A stretch of DNA of 64,000 bases from Ulva prolifera (GCA_023078555.1 CM041198.1:7797836-7861835), one strand, 5' to 3'; shown: positions 11,264 through 25,425, numbered from the stretch's first letter. Notes: generated from the sequence alone by a model not told the origin. Program-made: numbers and translations.

Positions 11264-14200
11264 TCAGACTGACTGCTGCACGTGCAGGTTGAGGGGCCCC
11301 AGAATACTCCGGATAGAAGCCACGATTGGCTCCACATCACTGTCAATTTCTTTTGTCCTGATAGACTCGTGCAGATGAAATGCCTCGCTCGTCGCATCTC
11401 GCAGCTGCTCCTCCAGTTTGTTGAACTCCTGGAACCATGGGGTCGCCTGCAGAGCCGACTCGTTCATTCACCAAGATGTGCATCGTCGGTAAGGGCATAC
11501 ACATCCATAGGGAGCCGCGTACATCAGGATCCACCGCATTGCCAAATATTGAGTGTCCATTGCGAGTCAGTTCCAGTTGAGACGGGGATTCTGCCGTCTG
11601 TGCAGACTGTGCAGCACATGCACTGTGGCACACAACATGTCCACTGCACTGAATGCATCGCATAGCCAAGCAGCCTCCTGCTGGTCATGCGTCCAGCGCA
11701 GCGGAAAACGGGCAACGGCTCGGGCGGAGCCAAGGCAAAACATGGATTTCCAACAAACCAGCCAGGTCGATTTTCTTTGTGATCCCATAGGGCGCAGTAT
11801 GTGTTTCGCTTCGAGACCAGACATGCCGCCCGATGGTCCAATGCTCACCGTGCCACGAGGCACATCCGCCGACCCGTCACATGCAGACCATTGCATTGAG
11901 CTGACCCTCACTGCCAAGGCAATCCCCGCAACGGCAGCCGCCGTCACTGAGCCCACCCACACACACACTGAACCGGCAACAGCACTGCCCCATGCCGTTC
12001 TTGCACCACAGCTGCACGATACACTGTATGGATGACACATGTGGATTGCGGTGGCGCTTGATCGGGGCAGTCCAACCATGTTTCCCACGGAGTCCGGCTT
12101 CATGCGCACAACCGCAATTCACTCCTGGGCTTTCAGGTCCAACACATGCGCGTCGCTGCTGTCGCTCGGAGCAGTCCTTCAGTCGCTGGCCAGCATGTCG
12201 CCATCACAAAGGCCCTGAGCAGCCTCCACTGCAGGCATCCTCCTGCTGCCTATGCCACGGCCACAATTCTGACCAGGCAGTGCAGTCCTGCGAAGCAGAC
12301 GCGCGCCGCGAACCGGTCCCCGGCGCTGCTGCACCCATGCGTACACAGCAGTCTGCAGCCGCACAGCCCGTGGTGCACCGGCGGCGGCATGGATCGCCGA
12401 ACATCATGGACAGCCACACACGCACCACGGCTGCCGAGCATGTGTGCGGGGGGAGCCGCACCATGAGCTGGTCGGCCTTCGCCGACACCGTCTGCTCGCG
12501 GCCTGCCGCCTCGCTGCCGAGCATCGCGGCGCGGCTCTGCAGGCCGTCGAAGAGGCGCGTGAGGCGCGTGCGGCGCGCGTCGGCGGTGGCGTGCAGCGCC
12601 TCGAGGTCCTGGAACGTGCCCAGCTCCGCCCGCATCGAGGCCAGCGACGCCGAGAGCTCCTCCATCTCCGTGTCGAGCTTGCCCTCCAGCTGGTCCACCT
12701 TCTCCAGTTCCGCACGGCGCTGCTGCAGCTCCGCCCGCAGCTCCTCCTGCATGCATGAGCAACATGCATGAGCAACATGCATGAGTGGCAGCCGGGGCCA
12801 CCCCCCTGCCCAACGACACAGTGTTCCTCTGTTGGGGCCAGCCGTACAGAAGGGTCCTGCTTGGCGCAGCTGGTACAGCACGCGCGATCACAGTGCCTCG
12901 GCGGCACGGCCATCTGCTCGTGCGCCCGACGAGGTCATGCCAGTTGCGATGATGTCCATGCTCAAGCCGCTGGTGCACTCCAGCGCTTCCGCCGGTGGTG
13001 CGGGCGAAGCAGCGGTGCGCCGAGTAGCGCCATGCATGGAGCGCAGCCGGCACGGTCTGCCTGGAGCCCCCGCAGACCCGGGACGCCCCCCAGTCTGAGC
13101 ACGGAATGATGCACAGCAGCCCAGTCTTGGCTTGCACCCGGAGTACACAGCGGCGCTCGCGGCGGTGCACCGACAGGGGTGAGGGCGGCAAGAGGACCGT
13201 ACCGCGTTCTGCCGTGAGGAGGCCGCGCGCGCCTCGGTGGCCTGGAGGTCGGCCGCGAGGTCCGGTAGGTCGCGGCCGGAGGCGACGTCACGCTCGGCCT
13301 GCAGCAGTGGCGCCGTCGCCTCGAGCTCCTGCCGCACGCGCGCCGCCGCGGCCGCGATCGAGTCGGCCAGCCGTGCCTTGCTGTCGTCTGCAGCCTCGAG
13401 CGCCTCCTGCATCTCGCGGCCGCGTGCCACGAGCGCCGCAAACTTCTCGCGCCGCTCCTGGGCGTCCTGTCTGCACCCGGGCTGAGGTCGGGGCCAGGCA
13501 TGGACAGCGCAGGACTCAGGAGGTGCAGGTCGTGGCCAGCCAGGCACATGGTCATCTGTGGGACACAGGCTGATGTGATTACGTGCTGACGGCGAAGTGA
13601 CTGAGGGAGCTACTGAGGGAGCACGGATACGATTCAATGAGGTCAGCTGCCTCGCTCATGCTATGTTTGCTGCATACTCTGGCTGCCTGCAGTTCTCAGC
13701 ATGTCTGTAAATGGGTGAGGTGGGGAGGAAACATGGTGGTCCCACAGCTAGCCATGTTGGGCTGCAAACTGCATACAAATTCACCCATCAACGCACCACA
13801 ATGTTGACATGTGCACATGAGATGTGAGTGTGAACACGGCACAGGGAAATGCCATGCTGGATCCATGCTGGATCAGAGAAGCATGCAGCCTCCCACCATG
13901 CACTGAGCTTTTGTAGCTAAGAGTTCTGGTGACAGACAGCCTTGGGGCTTCAGCGAAGGTGTGATCTGATTTGGGGTTGTTTGCTGGACTCACTGATTTC
14001 TTGACTGTCGCAGGTTTCGGATGAGCCCATTCGGCATGGCCAAGCTGGTCTGGCATCAACAGCAGACAAGCAGACATCAACCACAGCATCCAGTGCAGCT
14101 GACTTCGTAACACACATGTGCACAGCGATGCAACTCCCGCCGCACCCTTGCTCCTCGTTGCATGGCAATGCATGATTCCTGTGCGGAGCCTGACTGCCGG

Positions 14201-17200
14201 TGTGCACATTCGGGCAGAGCTTGCTGAAGCACGTCAGGCAGCCAAGTACAGGTGGGCGGTCAGCAGCGACGAAGACTGCGAACTGTGCATCGAGCCAGCG
14301 CCGCACGAGCGTAATTTTCGGCCCATGTACTGCGGGCTCCGTTGCTGCCAGCTGCTCATTGCAATGTCAATTGCCAGCATGTATAAGAATTGCAGAACAG
14401 GTGGCAGTCGCGCTGCACACGTTCCCAGCACGCGCGCAGGGGAAAGGAGTCAAGACAAAGAGGCTAGACAAAGTCACGGATTGATCAAGGCAGAATCAAC
14501 TGAACTCCGATGCCGCCGTGGACTGCCAGGAAGGCATCCTAGTCCGCAGTTCACACCGATGCCGCTACAAAGCGGCGCAGGCACCGCGGAGCAAAGCATC
14601 GTGAATGAAGGTGACGTCGGGCTATCCGGACGTTGACCGCGCGGCGCTGCTTTGGACATGTCTGCCGGCAGATAACATTATGCATGCACCAGGGCATGCC
14701 GTTACGCTCGAGTTCTGCTGCTGATGCTTGAGCAATTGCTGAAGCACAAGGCGGTTCCATGTGTGCGCACGTGTGAACATAAGCGCGAGTCGCAGGACGG
14801 TGTCGACCCTGCCGGTGCACGGAGAATGTACACTGTGCTATGTTACAAGGATGAAGTCAGAGACCTCTAGAGGCAGGTAGCACCGCTTGGACAGTTGTTG
14901 CAACATCCGCCATGCCATGGCAGCAGCAGGCGCGACGCGGCCAGGCCTTCCGCGGCTGCCGCGACGCGCACACATTCACATCAGCTCGCAGTTCCCTTAT
15001 CTCAGGTCAGCGTGAGAAGTTGAGACGCGTGTGTGTCCACATCGAAGAGGTCCGGGCACAGTGATCAGTGTCGACATGTGACGTATATGCCGGGGGTAAC
15101 GCCGAAGTGCACCGCAAAAGTCGGGGGCGCGAACTCACGACGCGTGCCAAGAGGTACCTGTCCTGCCGGACTGTTTCACTGTCTGACTAGGCGTGTAGGG
15201 TTGGTTTGTGTGCTGCCTTGCTCCAAGGGATGCATGCTTTGCTGCTTAATTGCAAGTTATACTGCATGTCGGAGGAGGCTGTTGTGTGAGACCTGCCCTG
15301 TTCTCTGGAGTCTGGGATACATGAGCAATGCTGTGTTGCTACAAGTTCTGTTCAGCACTGATGGTGCTGGTACTGGTGGCAACATTGGTGGGTTGGGAAC
15401 TGCTAATCGAATGGTTCCCCCCCTTTTTGCCATTGTGCTAGACATTTCAGCAGCATGTGCCTTGGTTGCATCGCTCAGTACCAGGCGCAGACCTGCACCC
15501 GCAACGCACAAAGCCCAGAGGTCCGACTCAATGCATGCATACGGGGCCGTGCGGATCCCGTCAACTCTGAGCAACGTGAAGCCACGACCTCTGCCCGGCT
15601 GATCGGACACACACACACCTCGAGACGCATGAGGAAATCGGTAGGGAGTGAGCCGCACCCGACGCCGTCGCTGCCGACCGCCGCGCTGCGAGCCCCCGCC
15701 AGCGCCGCCTCCTTGCTGCGCAGAGACTCCTGCAGCTCCTTGACCTGGCTGCGAGCACCCTCCAGGGCCGCCGTCGTGCGCTGCGCCTCCGCTCCGAGCC
15801 GCTCGAGCGCGCCCCGGCGGTCCTCGAGCGCGGCGCGCGCCTCCGCAGCCTTGCCGCGCTCCACCTCGAGCGCACGCATGCTGGCCTGCAGCTCGAGCGC
15901 CTCCTGCCGCGTTCGCGACTTGCCCACGGCGGCCTGCGCCTCGTGCACCTCCCGTGCGAGGCCCGTCGACGTGCCCTCCAGCCGCTCCACCTCGGCTTTC
16001 CACTGCGCAACCTGCACTCGCTGTCGTGCCCTGGGTTCCGCCACACCTGGGGCGCGTGAAGACTTGAGAGTTCCAGGATCTGTTGGGGGACACGGTGCGG
16101 GTGCGAGGCCGGGCCGGGTCCATGTTGGGGTTGATCTTGTTGGTAAGCCGCAATGCTGGGCAAGCGCAGGCCGTCGCTGGAATGCAGGATTGCAGCACGA
16201 CGTGTGGAATTTGCAACATTGGCCAGATGTAGACAGCAGGATGTCGACGGACGCTATCCATAACTATCTATTTGTATAATACAACAGATTGACGTGGATT
16301 TCGTTCCTGGACAGGTCCTCAAACACGTCACCTTTGCCAGGCCTGGTGCAGCTGATGGTGAATCACTGTAGTCTGGACAGTTTTGCAGAGTTAGCATTGC
16401 AGTCCGGCATAGCTCAGCCGCTGCTGCAGCCTGAGCAGCATGGTTTGGCCACTACGCATTGCAACAAGAGAAGCCATGACAAGAGGTGGTGTCTCATGTA
16501 CAGTCGTATCATATCACGGTAAAGAATCCTGGACTGCAAGCATGGACTGTGTTCGGTGTTCTTGTGCATACAATCGTTGCAACTGAAATTGGTAGCCCAG
16601 CTCATGCATCAAGCATGTTCAGCACATTCATGGACCGGACCATGCACGGCAGAGGCAAGACAGCATTGGCTGCACATTGTTCTGGCAGCATCAGCTTTGC
16701 AGGCTTATCGTAGCGATCAGGCCAGATGGCTAGCAAACAGTGCTGAACAGGGGCTTGGCATGCAGTGTTTAATGCTGTGCAGGCCGGGTTTCAAATGATT
16801 CAGCTTGTCTAGCGATTCAAGGCAGTCTCAGCAATGTATCATGTTGAACATGTGAACGTGCCTCGTCCTGTGCAGCGAGATAAGCAGCCCTTTGCTCTGG
16901 TGGCATGGACGCGAGGTGCTGCTGGAACTCTGGCTCCAGCTGCTCAAGTTCCTCCTGCAGTGCCTCGACTTGCGCCTCCGCCTCCAGGCGAGAGCTCGTG
17001 ATTGCTTGCAGGCGTGTGTTATGCTGTGATGCCTCCTCCTGCAAGGGGGCCAAAGCGGCTTCAGCCAGTGCCATAGGCAGCATCATGGTGCCATATGCCA
17101 CACTGTGGAAGCTGATCCAGGGGGATGGAATTCAAAGCAAGTTGGGTCATCATGTGGCATACAGATTTTCAGCTTCAACCTGCTACATTACCATAGCCGG

Positions 17201-18010
17201 TGCAATGCATAGCTCCACATGCCTGATGATATTTCCAGAAAGCAATTCTCGTGGCCATTGTGGCATGATTGTGCATAGCTGTTCCATGCAACCGCAGGGT
17301 AGCTGTGGTGGGTGCTGGCTCAGCATGGTGATGTGATGGTGATGATCGACAACAAAGGACAGGGACAGGCAGAAGCCTTTCAAGGCTGAAATGTCTAGGA
17401 GGTTAGAGACTTGCATTTGTCACTCTGATTTGGTCCTCGACATCAGCTGCGCTAGCCTGCACTGCAGCTCGTTGCAGAACCAGGTTGTGGTCCCTCAAAT
17501 TGACTTCCAGTGACTTGACTTCGTCCTTCAACTCATCCAAACGGCTCTGCATCTGGAGTTGCTTGGAGCTGTTCTTCTCAATATCAAGATGCTCTTGCTG
17601 CAGTGATTCATTGATTTCTGTGACCTGTGAGAGCTTCTCACTAAGCTTTGCATAAAAGTATTGAGCATCTTGGATCTGCCTGCCGACATGAGCATTGATT
17701 TTGGCACCAGCCAGGCCCTGTTGCGTCACGGGCCTGGCTGTCATTGGTGGAGCTCCGAGAGAGCCTGTTCCTGGGCGCATCCCGGTGCCATGTCTCATGC
17801 TTGCGGTTCCCAAGCGACCTGCACGGTTAGCAGCAACATGAAGCAGCATATTAGCCCAAGGCTGCTGCACAAAACCTTTGAGTTGTAGATCGTGCCTACT
17901 GAACTGACACCGGCACCTGACGAACCGGCCCTGCCAATCGAACCGGTGCCCAGGCGACCAGAGCCTGCGGAAGGTTTGGAGGCAGTCCCCATCCTCGCAG
18001 TATAATCCAT
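11264..18010 (-). CDS. IFT74: Intraflagellar transport protein 74 (IFT74/IFT72)
   Basis: Core subunit of the IFT-B particle, which moves tubulin and other cargo into flagella. Seven exons: 18010 to about 17917, 17818-17424, 17038-16850, 16011 to about 15679, 13466-13203, 12746-12462 and 11446-11264. They join in phase to about 580 residues; human IFT74 has 600. The N-terminus is a disordered Gly/Thr/Arg-rich segment with MRPGTG, followed by the hallmark RPVTQQGLAG. The rest is coiled coil. The last exons match the conserved end, with LEKVDQLEGKL, MRAELGTFQDLE, FNKLEEQL and ESIRTKEIDSDVEP (human LERK...FIATKSQESDYQP). The spacing from the TRL helix to FNKLEEQ equals the human protein, supporting direct joining of the last two exons across a 1.0-kb intron. 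The first donor (17917 or 17911) and the third exon's donor are the least certain. The start ATG 18010 gives MDYTARMG; the next in-frame ATG is six codons on. Confidence 0.9.
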
Positions 18011-19135
18011 GTTGAATCGGAAGCCAGGACAGACGATGGTGTGCTGCAGAAATGTTAGCTGCTGTGCGAAGTAAACACGTAGACCAACTGCACACGCGCT
18101 GCAGACGCTATATTGTTGCCGACCACTACTTGAAGCCCACACAATATTGCAGCAGATCCTCCCATGTACCTGTAAACGGGTGCGTGCCATTTGAAGCATC
18201 AGCCCCCAAGAAAAGCCTCATGCATCTGCGCTGCAGGTTGCCCGGGCCAGACAAGACTAAGTGAAGACGATCGCCAGACTGAGGACATCCTATCATGCGC
18301 GAGTCAACACGGTATCAAGCGACCTTCTTACATGGCAGTCTCAAGGCTTTCCCTGTCAATCAATTACCAGGTACTCACATCGCAAACCCACTCATATAGT
18401 TGAAAGTCGTTCACCCCGGGCTCAGCACAGCATCAATCAAGCCTGCACATGCATCAAGTGGTGAAACGCAGGACTACATTCCAGCAACTCCAGGAGGCTC
18501 CAGTATGGAGGATTTAAAACGTGCCTCCCATACGACGACCATCGGAAATATGTTAACAGCGACCCTTGTAAACATGCCGAGGACAAGCGCGTCTCACAGG
18601 CACCAAAATCCACAGCTCCACCCACCACACCATGGCAGGCCCACCACACCGAGGCAGGCCAAACCTGGAGCAACCAGAGCATGCCAGAACCGCTCCACAT
18701 CCTCCGGATGTCACCCCATAGGAAATCCTCAAACCTCACACCCACCAGGACCATTGACCACCTCAGCTGAAGTCAGCGCCGGTGCAGCAGTATGTATCAT
18801 CGAAACATTCCACAATCAGCGAGCATGAGCTCGGCCCGTTGGACTTGAGATCCAGCTGCCAGGCGCCAATCACCAGCGCATTACAGGGCACCCCCGCCCC
18901 CAAATCCCCATTTTCTCCACGCATGTGAACAAGAACAGTATATTATGAAAGTAGTTAGCAATACCCATCCAGCCCCCACCGTAGAGCACAGCGATGCCAT
19001 GGCGCACCCTCCCAACACCCTGCCACTGAGCACAGCTCGTGCCCTACCCAACAGGTGCGGCATCTTGCCCAACAGCCCACCGGACGTTCATAAGGCCGTG
19101 CACAAGTGCAACGCACTGAGGCAGTTATATAATAG
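18011..19135. other. Intergenic upstream of IFT74
   Basis: This stretch holds the IFT74 5' region and the 3' end of the next minus-strand gene. A TTACA at 18883-18887 (TGTAA on the minus strand) lies about 250 nt past the 19136 stop and may be its polyadenylation signal. No other gene was recognised. Confidence 0.4.
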
Positions 19136-22100
19136 CTACAGGTTCAAATTATCAAGGCAGATGGAGCGAGCCCGGCGGCTAGCCATCACAGAGGGCCCGT
19201 CATGCCCCCAGAGCCCGGGCCCATCCGCCGTCCGCTCCGGCCTCGGCATGAGGCCAAGCGGCTCGGCAGTCTCCTCCGGGACCCCAAACAGGCCACCACG
19301 TACGCTGGGAGCCCCAAATCCCTCACCGGCACCCGGGCCACCGTGCCTGCCATCGACAGGCACGGTCCCCAGGTGCCGGGACGCCATCGCAAGCGCCTCC
19401 GCTGGCATGGAAGCCGTGCGTCGGTGGCGATCCGCTCGCACGTCGCCGCACGTGGCGCCCTCCCCCTGCACGTGGCTGCACACGAGGTTGACGCTGCAGC
19501 ACGGCCCGCCGTCGCCGCCCGGCGCAGCGTCGTCGCTCACAGGACCTGAACCCTCCCCGCACAGCATCACCGAGCCCCGCTCATACTCCGGTGTGTGCCA
19601 GGTGCTGTGCGCGGTCACCACATTGGGCTGCCCGAGACCCCACTGCCCGCACCGTGCTGTGGTCGCGCTGCAGAACGGCTCGGCCGGCTGCGGCGGCGGG
19701 TCCTGCGGCACGAGCCGGGCGGTGCCGCCGGAGCCAAAGATGTTGCAGCACGAACCGCACGGCGTGTCTGCGGTGACGCCGGGCTGCGGCGGCGTGCGCG
19801 CGCGCTGCGGCGCAAACAGCGTTGAGAACGGAATGCCAACGTCGGCGGCGGGGGAGCCCATGGAGGGCGGCTCTGGGGAGCGGCACTGTGGCGGGGGCGA
19901 CGGCGACGCCGGCGGCGCATCGCTCATCGGCGAGCGCCCGCCAAAGCTGTCGCCTGCACTGCTCGCCACCTGCAGCATGGTTCCGCCGAAGGGGCTCCGG
20001 ACAGACGGGCCGGCGGGCGAGCCCGCGCCCGCCGCACTGGCGCCAGAGCCATCCCGATCGCCAGCGTCCGCGCCAGGATGCGGCGACGGCGGGTGTGGGC
20101 CGCTCGAGTCATCGTGGAACGAAGACTCGTCCATCGCCGACTCGACGCGCATGCATTCGTCGGCAGCAGGGGTCGCATGGCGCGACGGGCCGCGGCAGAA
20201 CGCGAGTAGCGACGGGATCGGCGTCGGGCCGAGGGAGATCGCGGTCACCTCGTCCGGCTCTAGCCCAAACGACTCGAGCGAGGGCTTCGGCGGGCACTCC
20301 GCAAGGGACGGCACCTGCGACGGCGTCAGCAGCTGCGACGCCGGCGGCGTGAAGCCGGTCGGCGACGGCAGCGCAAGCGCCGGCGGCCGCGTGTATGGCA
20401 GCGACGCCGAGGCGGCCCCCGGCACGAGATCGCTCGGGAGAGGCGGCTCGGACAGTGCGCCCGAGCCCGCGAGCGACACGGTGTCTGAAGGCTGCGGGAG
20501 CAGCCCGGCGTCGAGGGGGCAGCGGTAGCACTCCGGGAGGGACTCCGCGGCGAAGCCCTCCTGCGGCCCGACATCGACGACGTCGCTCATGATGCGGTCG
20601 AACGCCGCGCTCTCGAATGCGCTGCTGTCTGCGGCGGGGAACTCGTCGAGACTCACAAAGAGAGTCGCCTCCGGCAACGCGTCAAGCCGTCCAGCATCAA
20701 CAGGCTCGGCCGCCTCTGGGTTGTCAACCTCCGGATCCTCAAACGAGGAGGTCGGGAGCACTGGCACGGAGCGCGAGAGGAGAGCGGCAGGGGGCAGCAT
20801 CGTCTGCACAGTGCTCAGTGGGCTCCCGCAGCACGGCGGGGCCACGGCAGCCGCAGCGGCGGAGCCGCCGCCGCCGCCGGTGTTGATCGCGTACGAAAGC
20901 ACGGCATCCGCGGCGTCGTCGCCAAACGCGGCGTCGTCAGCAGAAGCGGGGCCGGCGGCACGGAAGTATTCGGAGAAGATGTCGAGGATACGGCGGAGCG
21001 CGGCGGTGAGGTCGGCGAGGGGCTCGCCGTCCGCGGGCGTGTGTGCGGGGCTGAGGCCGGAGAGCAGCGTGAGCGCGACATGCCAGTGCGGAATGCACAG
21101 GCGGGAGATCCACGGGGGCATGCGCACCGCGAAGCCGCTCGTCTGCGCCTCCCGCGCCAGCGAGCTCGCCTGCACACCGTCACGACAGTCGATCGCGAGG
21201 CCTGTGGCGATACACCAGATGAAGCATCTGGCAGGTCGGACACACACGCATGTGCCGTCGAGCGGAGGTGCAGCATGCATAATATGGCGTCCTGCCAGGC
21301 AAGCGCCGTCCTCAGGGGCTGTGTGGCCCGCACCTCCTCACACATACGCTCCAAGCTGTCCACCAGCTCGCCACACGGCACATACTCATCCAGATCCTCC
21401 GCGGCGGCTGCAACCGCCGCGGCCGCCGCGCTGCCACGGTCCACCAGCTGCATGCGGGCCTTCTGGCTGACGCAGCGGAAGATGCCGCGGCCGGGCGCGC
21501 GCAGGCCCGCCGCCCCCGGGGTGTCTGTCGTGTCCAGAAGCGCGTCCTCGCCCGCCGCGTCAAACGGCGCGACGTCTGTCGTGACGGAGTCCACATTGAG
21601 GTCGCTCGTGTTGCCGCTCGTGTCGCCACCCCACTGCGAGTGCATGCTCGCGGTTTCCTCGATGCTGCGCAGTGCTGGCGTCGCGGTGCCGCTCGGCGCA
21701 GAGCACAGCGGCGACGCGCCGCTCACGGCGGGGACGGGCGCCGGTGCGGGGGGGTTGCGCAGCTTCTCGACGGCCGCGGAGGCGAGCCCGAGGAGGTGCT
21801 TTGAAAGGATGCGGATGCCGGCGCTCAGGTGCTGCTGCAGCCACCCCTGCACCGCGGCACAGCCTCCATCACGCACTTTCGTTTTTCATCTGCCTTCCCG
21901 CGCACAACAATTGTGGAATGGTGATGTGCCGGGCAGAAATGCAGAGCCAAGCTGACTATGGCAGGACTTCCTCGGATGTGTGTGGGGGGGGGTAAGCCCA
22001 GGGCAATGGCGGTCCAGTCATACGAGTTGCAAGTGCCGGAGCCGCACCGAGACCTGCTGCACTTCAGCAGCGCTGTCTCGTTGGATGACGGGCTGGAAGA

Positions 22101-25100
22101 AGCGGCGCGCCCGGCCCGGACGGCCACGGCCGTACGTCGTCTTCCACGCGCCCTCCGGGCAGTCCGACCGGTCCGCGGCAGCCGAGAGGTGGCCCTGGCC
22201 GTCCTCCGACAGCATGAACAGGCGCACGGTCGCGAGCACGGCGATGTGCACGCGCGGCTCCAGCGTCCACATGCTAGCAGCATCCCCGCTCGCGCGCAGC
22301 ACGTGCGCCAGGGCGCGGCGGTGCATGAGCAGCGGGTCGCGCACGCGGTTCGACTGGTGCAGCGCGATCGCGAGCGCGTGCAGTGCGCGCGTGCGCAGCC
22401 GCAGCCGCCGATTCCAGTCCACCGGCGTGGCGGCGCCGTCGTCGGCGGCGGCCGGGGCGCGCAGCGTGCGCAGCGCGTACAGCAGCAGGTGGACCGCGGT
22501 CGTGAATGTGGAGGACGCCGCCGGGCTCGGCGCGCACACGACGTGGTAGCAGAACTCGATGAGAGGCTCGATGACGATGAGTGACCCTGGGCCGGACGTT
22601 GCGGCGGCATGCTCCACCGCCCGTGCCAGGATGCCGATCGCCAGGTCCTTGCTACACACGCGCACAGAGTCATCTCTGCAAAACTTGACAACATTTTTCG
22701 GCCTGACTCTCCCTGCGTCAGAAGCGAAGAAGCTCGCGTGTCACACGTTGGCAGAGCACTGCAGCAGAACACCGGTGTTCGGCTGCCACCGGCCAGAGCA
22801 CACATACGATCTGTGGATCAGCCCACCGCACAGCCAAATGCCACAGCAGACAGCAGCATGCACAGGCCGTGGGTTCTCGGGGCGCACTCGTCGGCTTGCC
22901 GCGCTTCGAGAACCAGCTTCGCAACGTGCTCCTCATCGCTCGCCGAGCCGCACTGCGAGTCGGCGCGCGGCTGCGGGGCGCGCATGGTCGGCATCGCACC
23001 CGGCCGCACCTCCCGGCCACCCATGGCCTCCGGCGGCACGTGGGCTGCCTGCTGTGGCCGGCCCGCAGTCACGCGGCGCGGCAGCAGGTCCGCCGGCTCC
23101 CACGCACTGGCCTCCTGCACAGTGCAGGCACCTCAGGCAAAGGTGCCACTCATGGACACCGATGCATATAAAGAGTAAAGGCCCTCAGTTGTCAGTAAAG
23201 TTGGGCTATGTATCTTTGAATGATACAGTCCATTGCTGTCAGTGCAGTGCGGCTCTGTTGGGACGCAGCGATGACAGGTGTGTGTGCTGAGGTGTGTGTG
23301 CTGAGGTGTGTGTGCTGAGGTGTGTGTGCTGCCTGACACAGGCCCCCTGCTCAACAGAGTGAGAGGAGGCATAGTGGTTGCGAAGAAGACAGCACATTTC
23401 AGGCCACGGGTCGGCACAGGGGTGAAAGGGGGGTCTGCAGGGACAGGGGCTGCTTGATCTGTAGAGGCTCGCTGGCGGGGGGAGCTGCCAGACATCCATC
23501 ACGTCACCCCTCTCAAGTGACCGCCCTGGAAGGCGACAGCTGCACAGAACTGCCATCATCACCATGATCATGGCTACGCATACATTCATGCAACACGGAC
23601 CCGAGCATATGCAGGCTGTGGCCTGGTGCAACGTTAGCGAACAGACCTGATTGCATGCTACAGCGCAGCCACCACAGCCACGCGCGGAGCCTGTCATTGG
23701 CACATACACAAAGCTGTCATTGTCGGCCGCTTTGCGACACACACGCCCAGGTTCCCTGGCCACCTACGCCGCAAGAGCAGCGGCCCCAGGCGAAGGCCAC
23801 AAGCACCCGTGCTCGCCCTCCCCTCCTCAACCACCCACAGTGATACAACGCGTTTTGCGAGAACACCCGGACCGGACTAGGGGCGCCAGCTGCACAGCGC
23901 ACACACACGCCATGACACCATCCGCATGAGAAAGGCAAGTTCTTCACGGCGCACCTGGTTGAGGCGGCGGACGCGCCAGAAGAAGGCGTCGTCGCGGTAC
24001 TTGTTAGCGCGCAGGGCATCGTGGCGGCTGTTGTAGTACCACACGAGGCCGACCTTCGCCTGCTCGACGCTGACGCGGTGCGCGTGCGCGACCGCGGGGG
24101 GCCGCAGCTCGAGCTCCGGCAGCCAGGGGTCCATCTGCGCCGCGCTCACGAGCGTCTCCACCGCCTGCTGCCGCTTGCCCCTGCACACGCCGCGGCCTGA
24201 GACGACGACAGAACGGTCTGCGGGGGATCTGCCGCGCCAAGGGGGGTGCTCGGGTGCAATCAGCGAGTGGACAGCTGTGGTGGCGGCGACAAATCGGGCA
24301 AAGCGCTGCCGGACCCCACGAAGCAGGAGTGCGTGTGAGAGGAGTTGTGTGGTCCGCGACAGTAGGGGGGGCGCACAGAGCAGCCTGAACGAGCGCGAAG
24401 CGCAGCATGACCTTCGAACGCGGCTGTACGTGCTGCACGCTGCGCAGCTCTTCAGCCACCTCGCTCAGCGGGCTGCTGTGCGGAGGGGAGCCGCCGGCAG
24501 GCGGCGGGCCGCCGGAGGCGGCGCCGAGCGCCTCCGACGCGACGTCGTGCAGCCGCAGGCTCTCCCGGAGCAGGCCCTCCGCCTCACGCACCGCCGCCGC
24601 GTCCGGGCTGCCGCTGCTCGGCACGTTCGGCAGGCCAAACCCGGTCTCAGGGTCGAGCGCGGCGTAGGCGCGGAAGAGGTGATCCGCGAGGAGGAAGAGG
24701 AGGTTGGCGCGGATGAGGCAGGCGCAGACGAACTGGTTTGGGCGGAGGGTGGCGTCAGGGGCCGCGCCGAGGGAGGCCGCGCCTGAGGCGCTGATGCGCA
24801 GCAGCGCACGTAGTTCGTCGGCGAGGGGCGCCGCATACTCTTTCATTGAGAAGACGTTGCTGGTGTGGAGCTGGATGACGTGCATGAGCTCGTCGAGCTG
24901 CTGGTTCTCATCGTACTGAGGAGGCTCGGGAGAAGTGGACGACGAGCTGCTGCCATCTGACGAGGGTGAGGCTGGAGGATCTGGAGAGGCTGGTGGGGGA
25001 GTGGACGGCGTGCCTTGTGCAGCAATGAGTGCTTGCACCCGGGGAAGCATGACCTTCTGCACGTGTGAGAAGGGGAAGACTGTGTCGGGAGATGAGCAGC

Positions 25101-25425
25101 GCCCGGGTCCAAGCGATTTAGGGAGCTCGGAGATAGATGTTGCGGAGGCCTTGAGCTGAGCGAATGGGGAGTGCTCGGCCATGTCGCAGGCAACGAAGTA
25201 GTCTGGCTTCCGGGCATTGTGTGGTGCAGTGGGGTGGGGAGTACTGCCTTCAAAGAGACTTGTGCTGCCTGGAAATGACCCGTGACAAGCAGTCGGGCAG
25301 GCAAAGCAATGCGGAATTGGAGAGAATGAGGAGCACTGATTGAAGGCTGCCCTCTGCGTGGCAGCTTCTGGTGCTTGCAGCAACCTTGGATCGATGTCAG
25401 CCTTAGACTGAACAGGAGAAGACAT
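19136..25425 (-). CDS. Large protein of unknown function, helical N-half and disordered C-half
   Basis: I do not recognise this protein. Supported coding blocks are 25425 to about 24390, 24180-23955, 23114 to about 22870, 22651-22054, 21846-21244 and 21169-19136. All acceptors are CAG or TAG, and phases close for blocks 2-3, 4-5 and 5-6; the other two junctions are unresolved. The first block has a Pro/Ser-rich stretch and then leucine-rich helices (ANLLFLLADHLFRAY, EAEGLLRESLRLHDVASEAL) that could be TPR- or armadillo-like. Blocks 4 and 5 are Ala/Leu/Arg-rich helices (ALRTLRAP, ALAIALHQS, LATVRLFMLSEDG). The last exon encodes about 680 residues rich in Ala, Pro, Ser, Gly and acidic residues, with no visible domain. 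Total is roughly 1,550-1,600 residues. The start at 25425 is the first good ATG, but the frame stays open upstream to about 25632, so the gene may begin earlier. Confidence 0.6.
23276..23331. repeat. 14-bp minisatellite, four copies
   Basis: Four perfect tandem copies of AGGTGTGTGTGCTG, in the second intron region of the unknown gene. Confidence 0.95.

Noticed and set aside
18945..20528. 527-codon plus-strand open frame
   Set aside because: It is antisense to the GC-rich last exon of the minus-strand gene; its Pro/Arg/Ser composition is the mirror of that exon and the minus frame is longer and splices to further exons.
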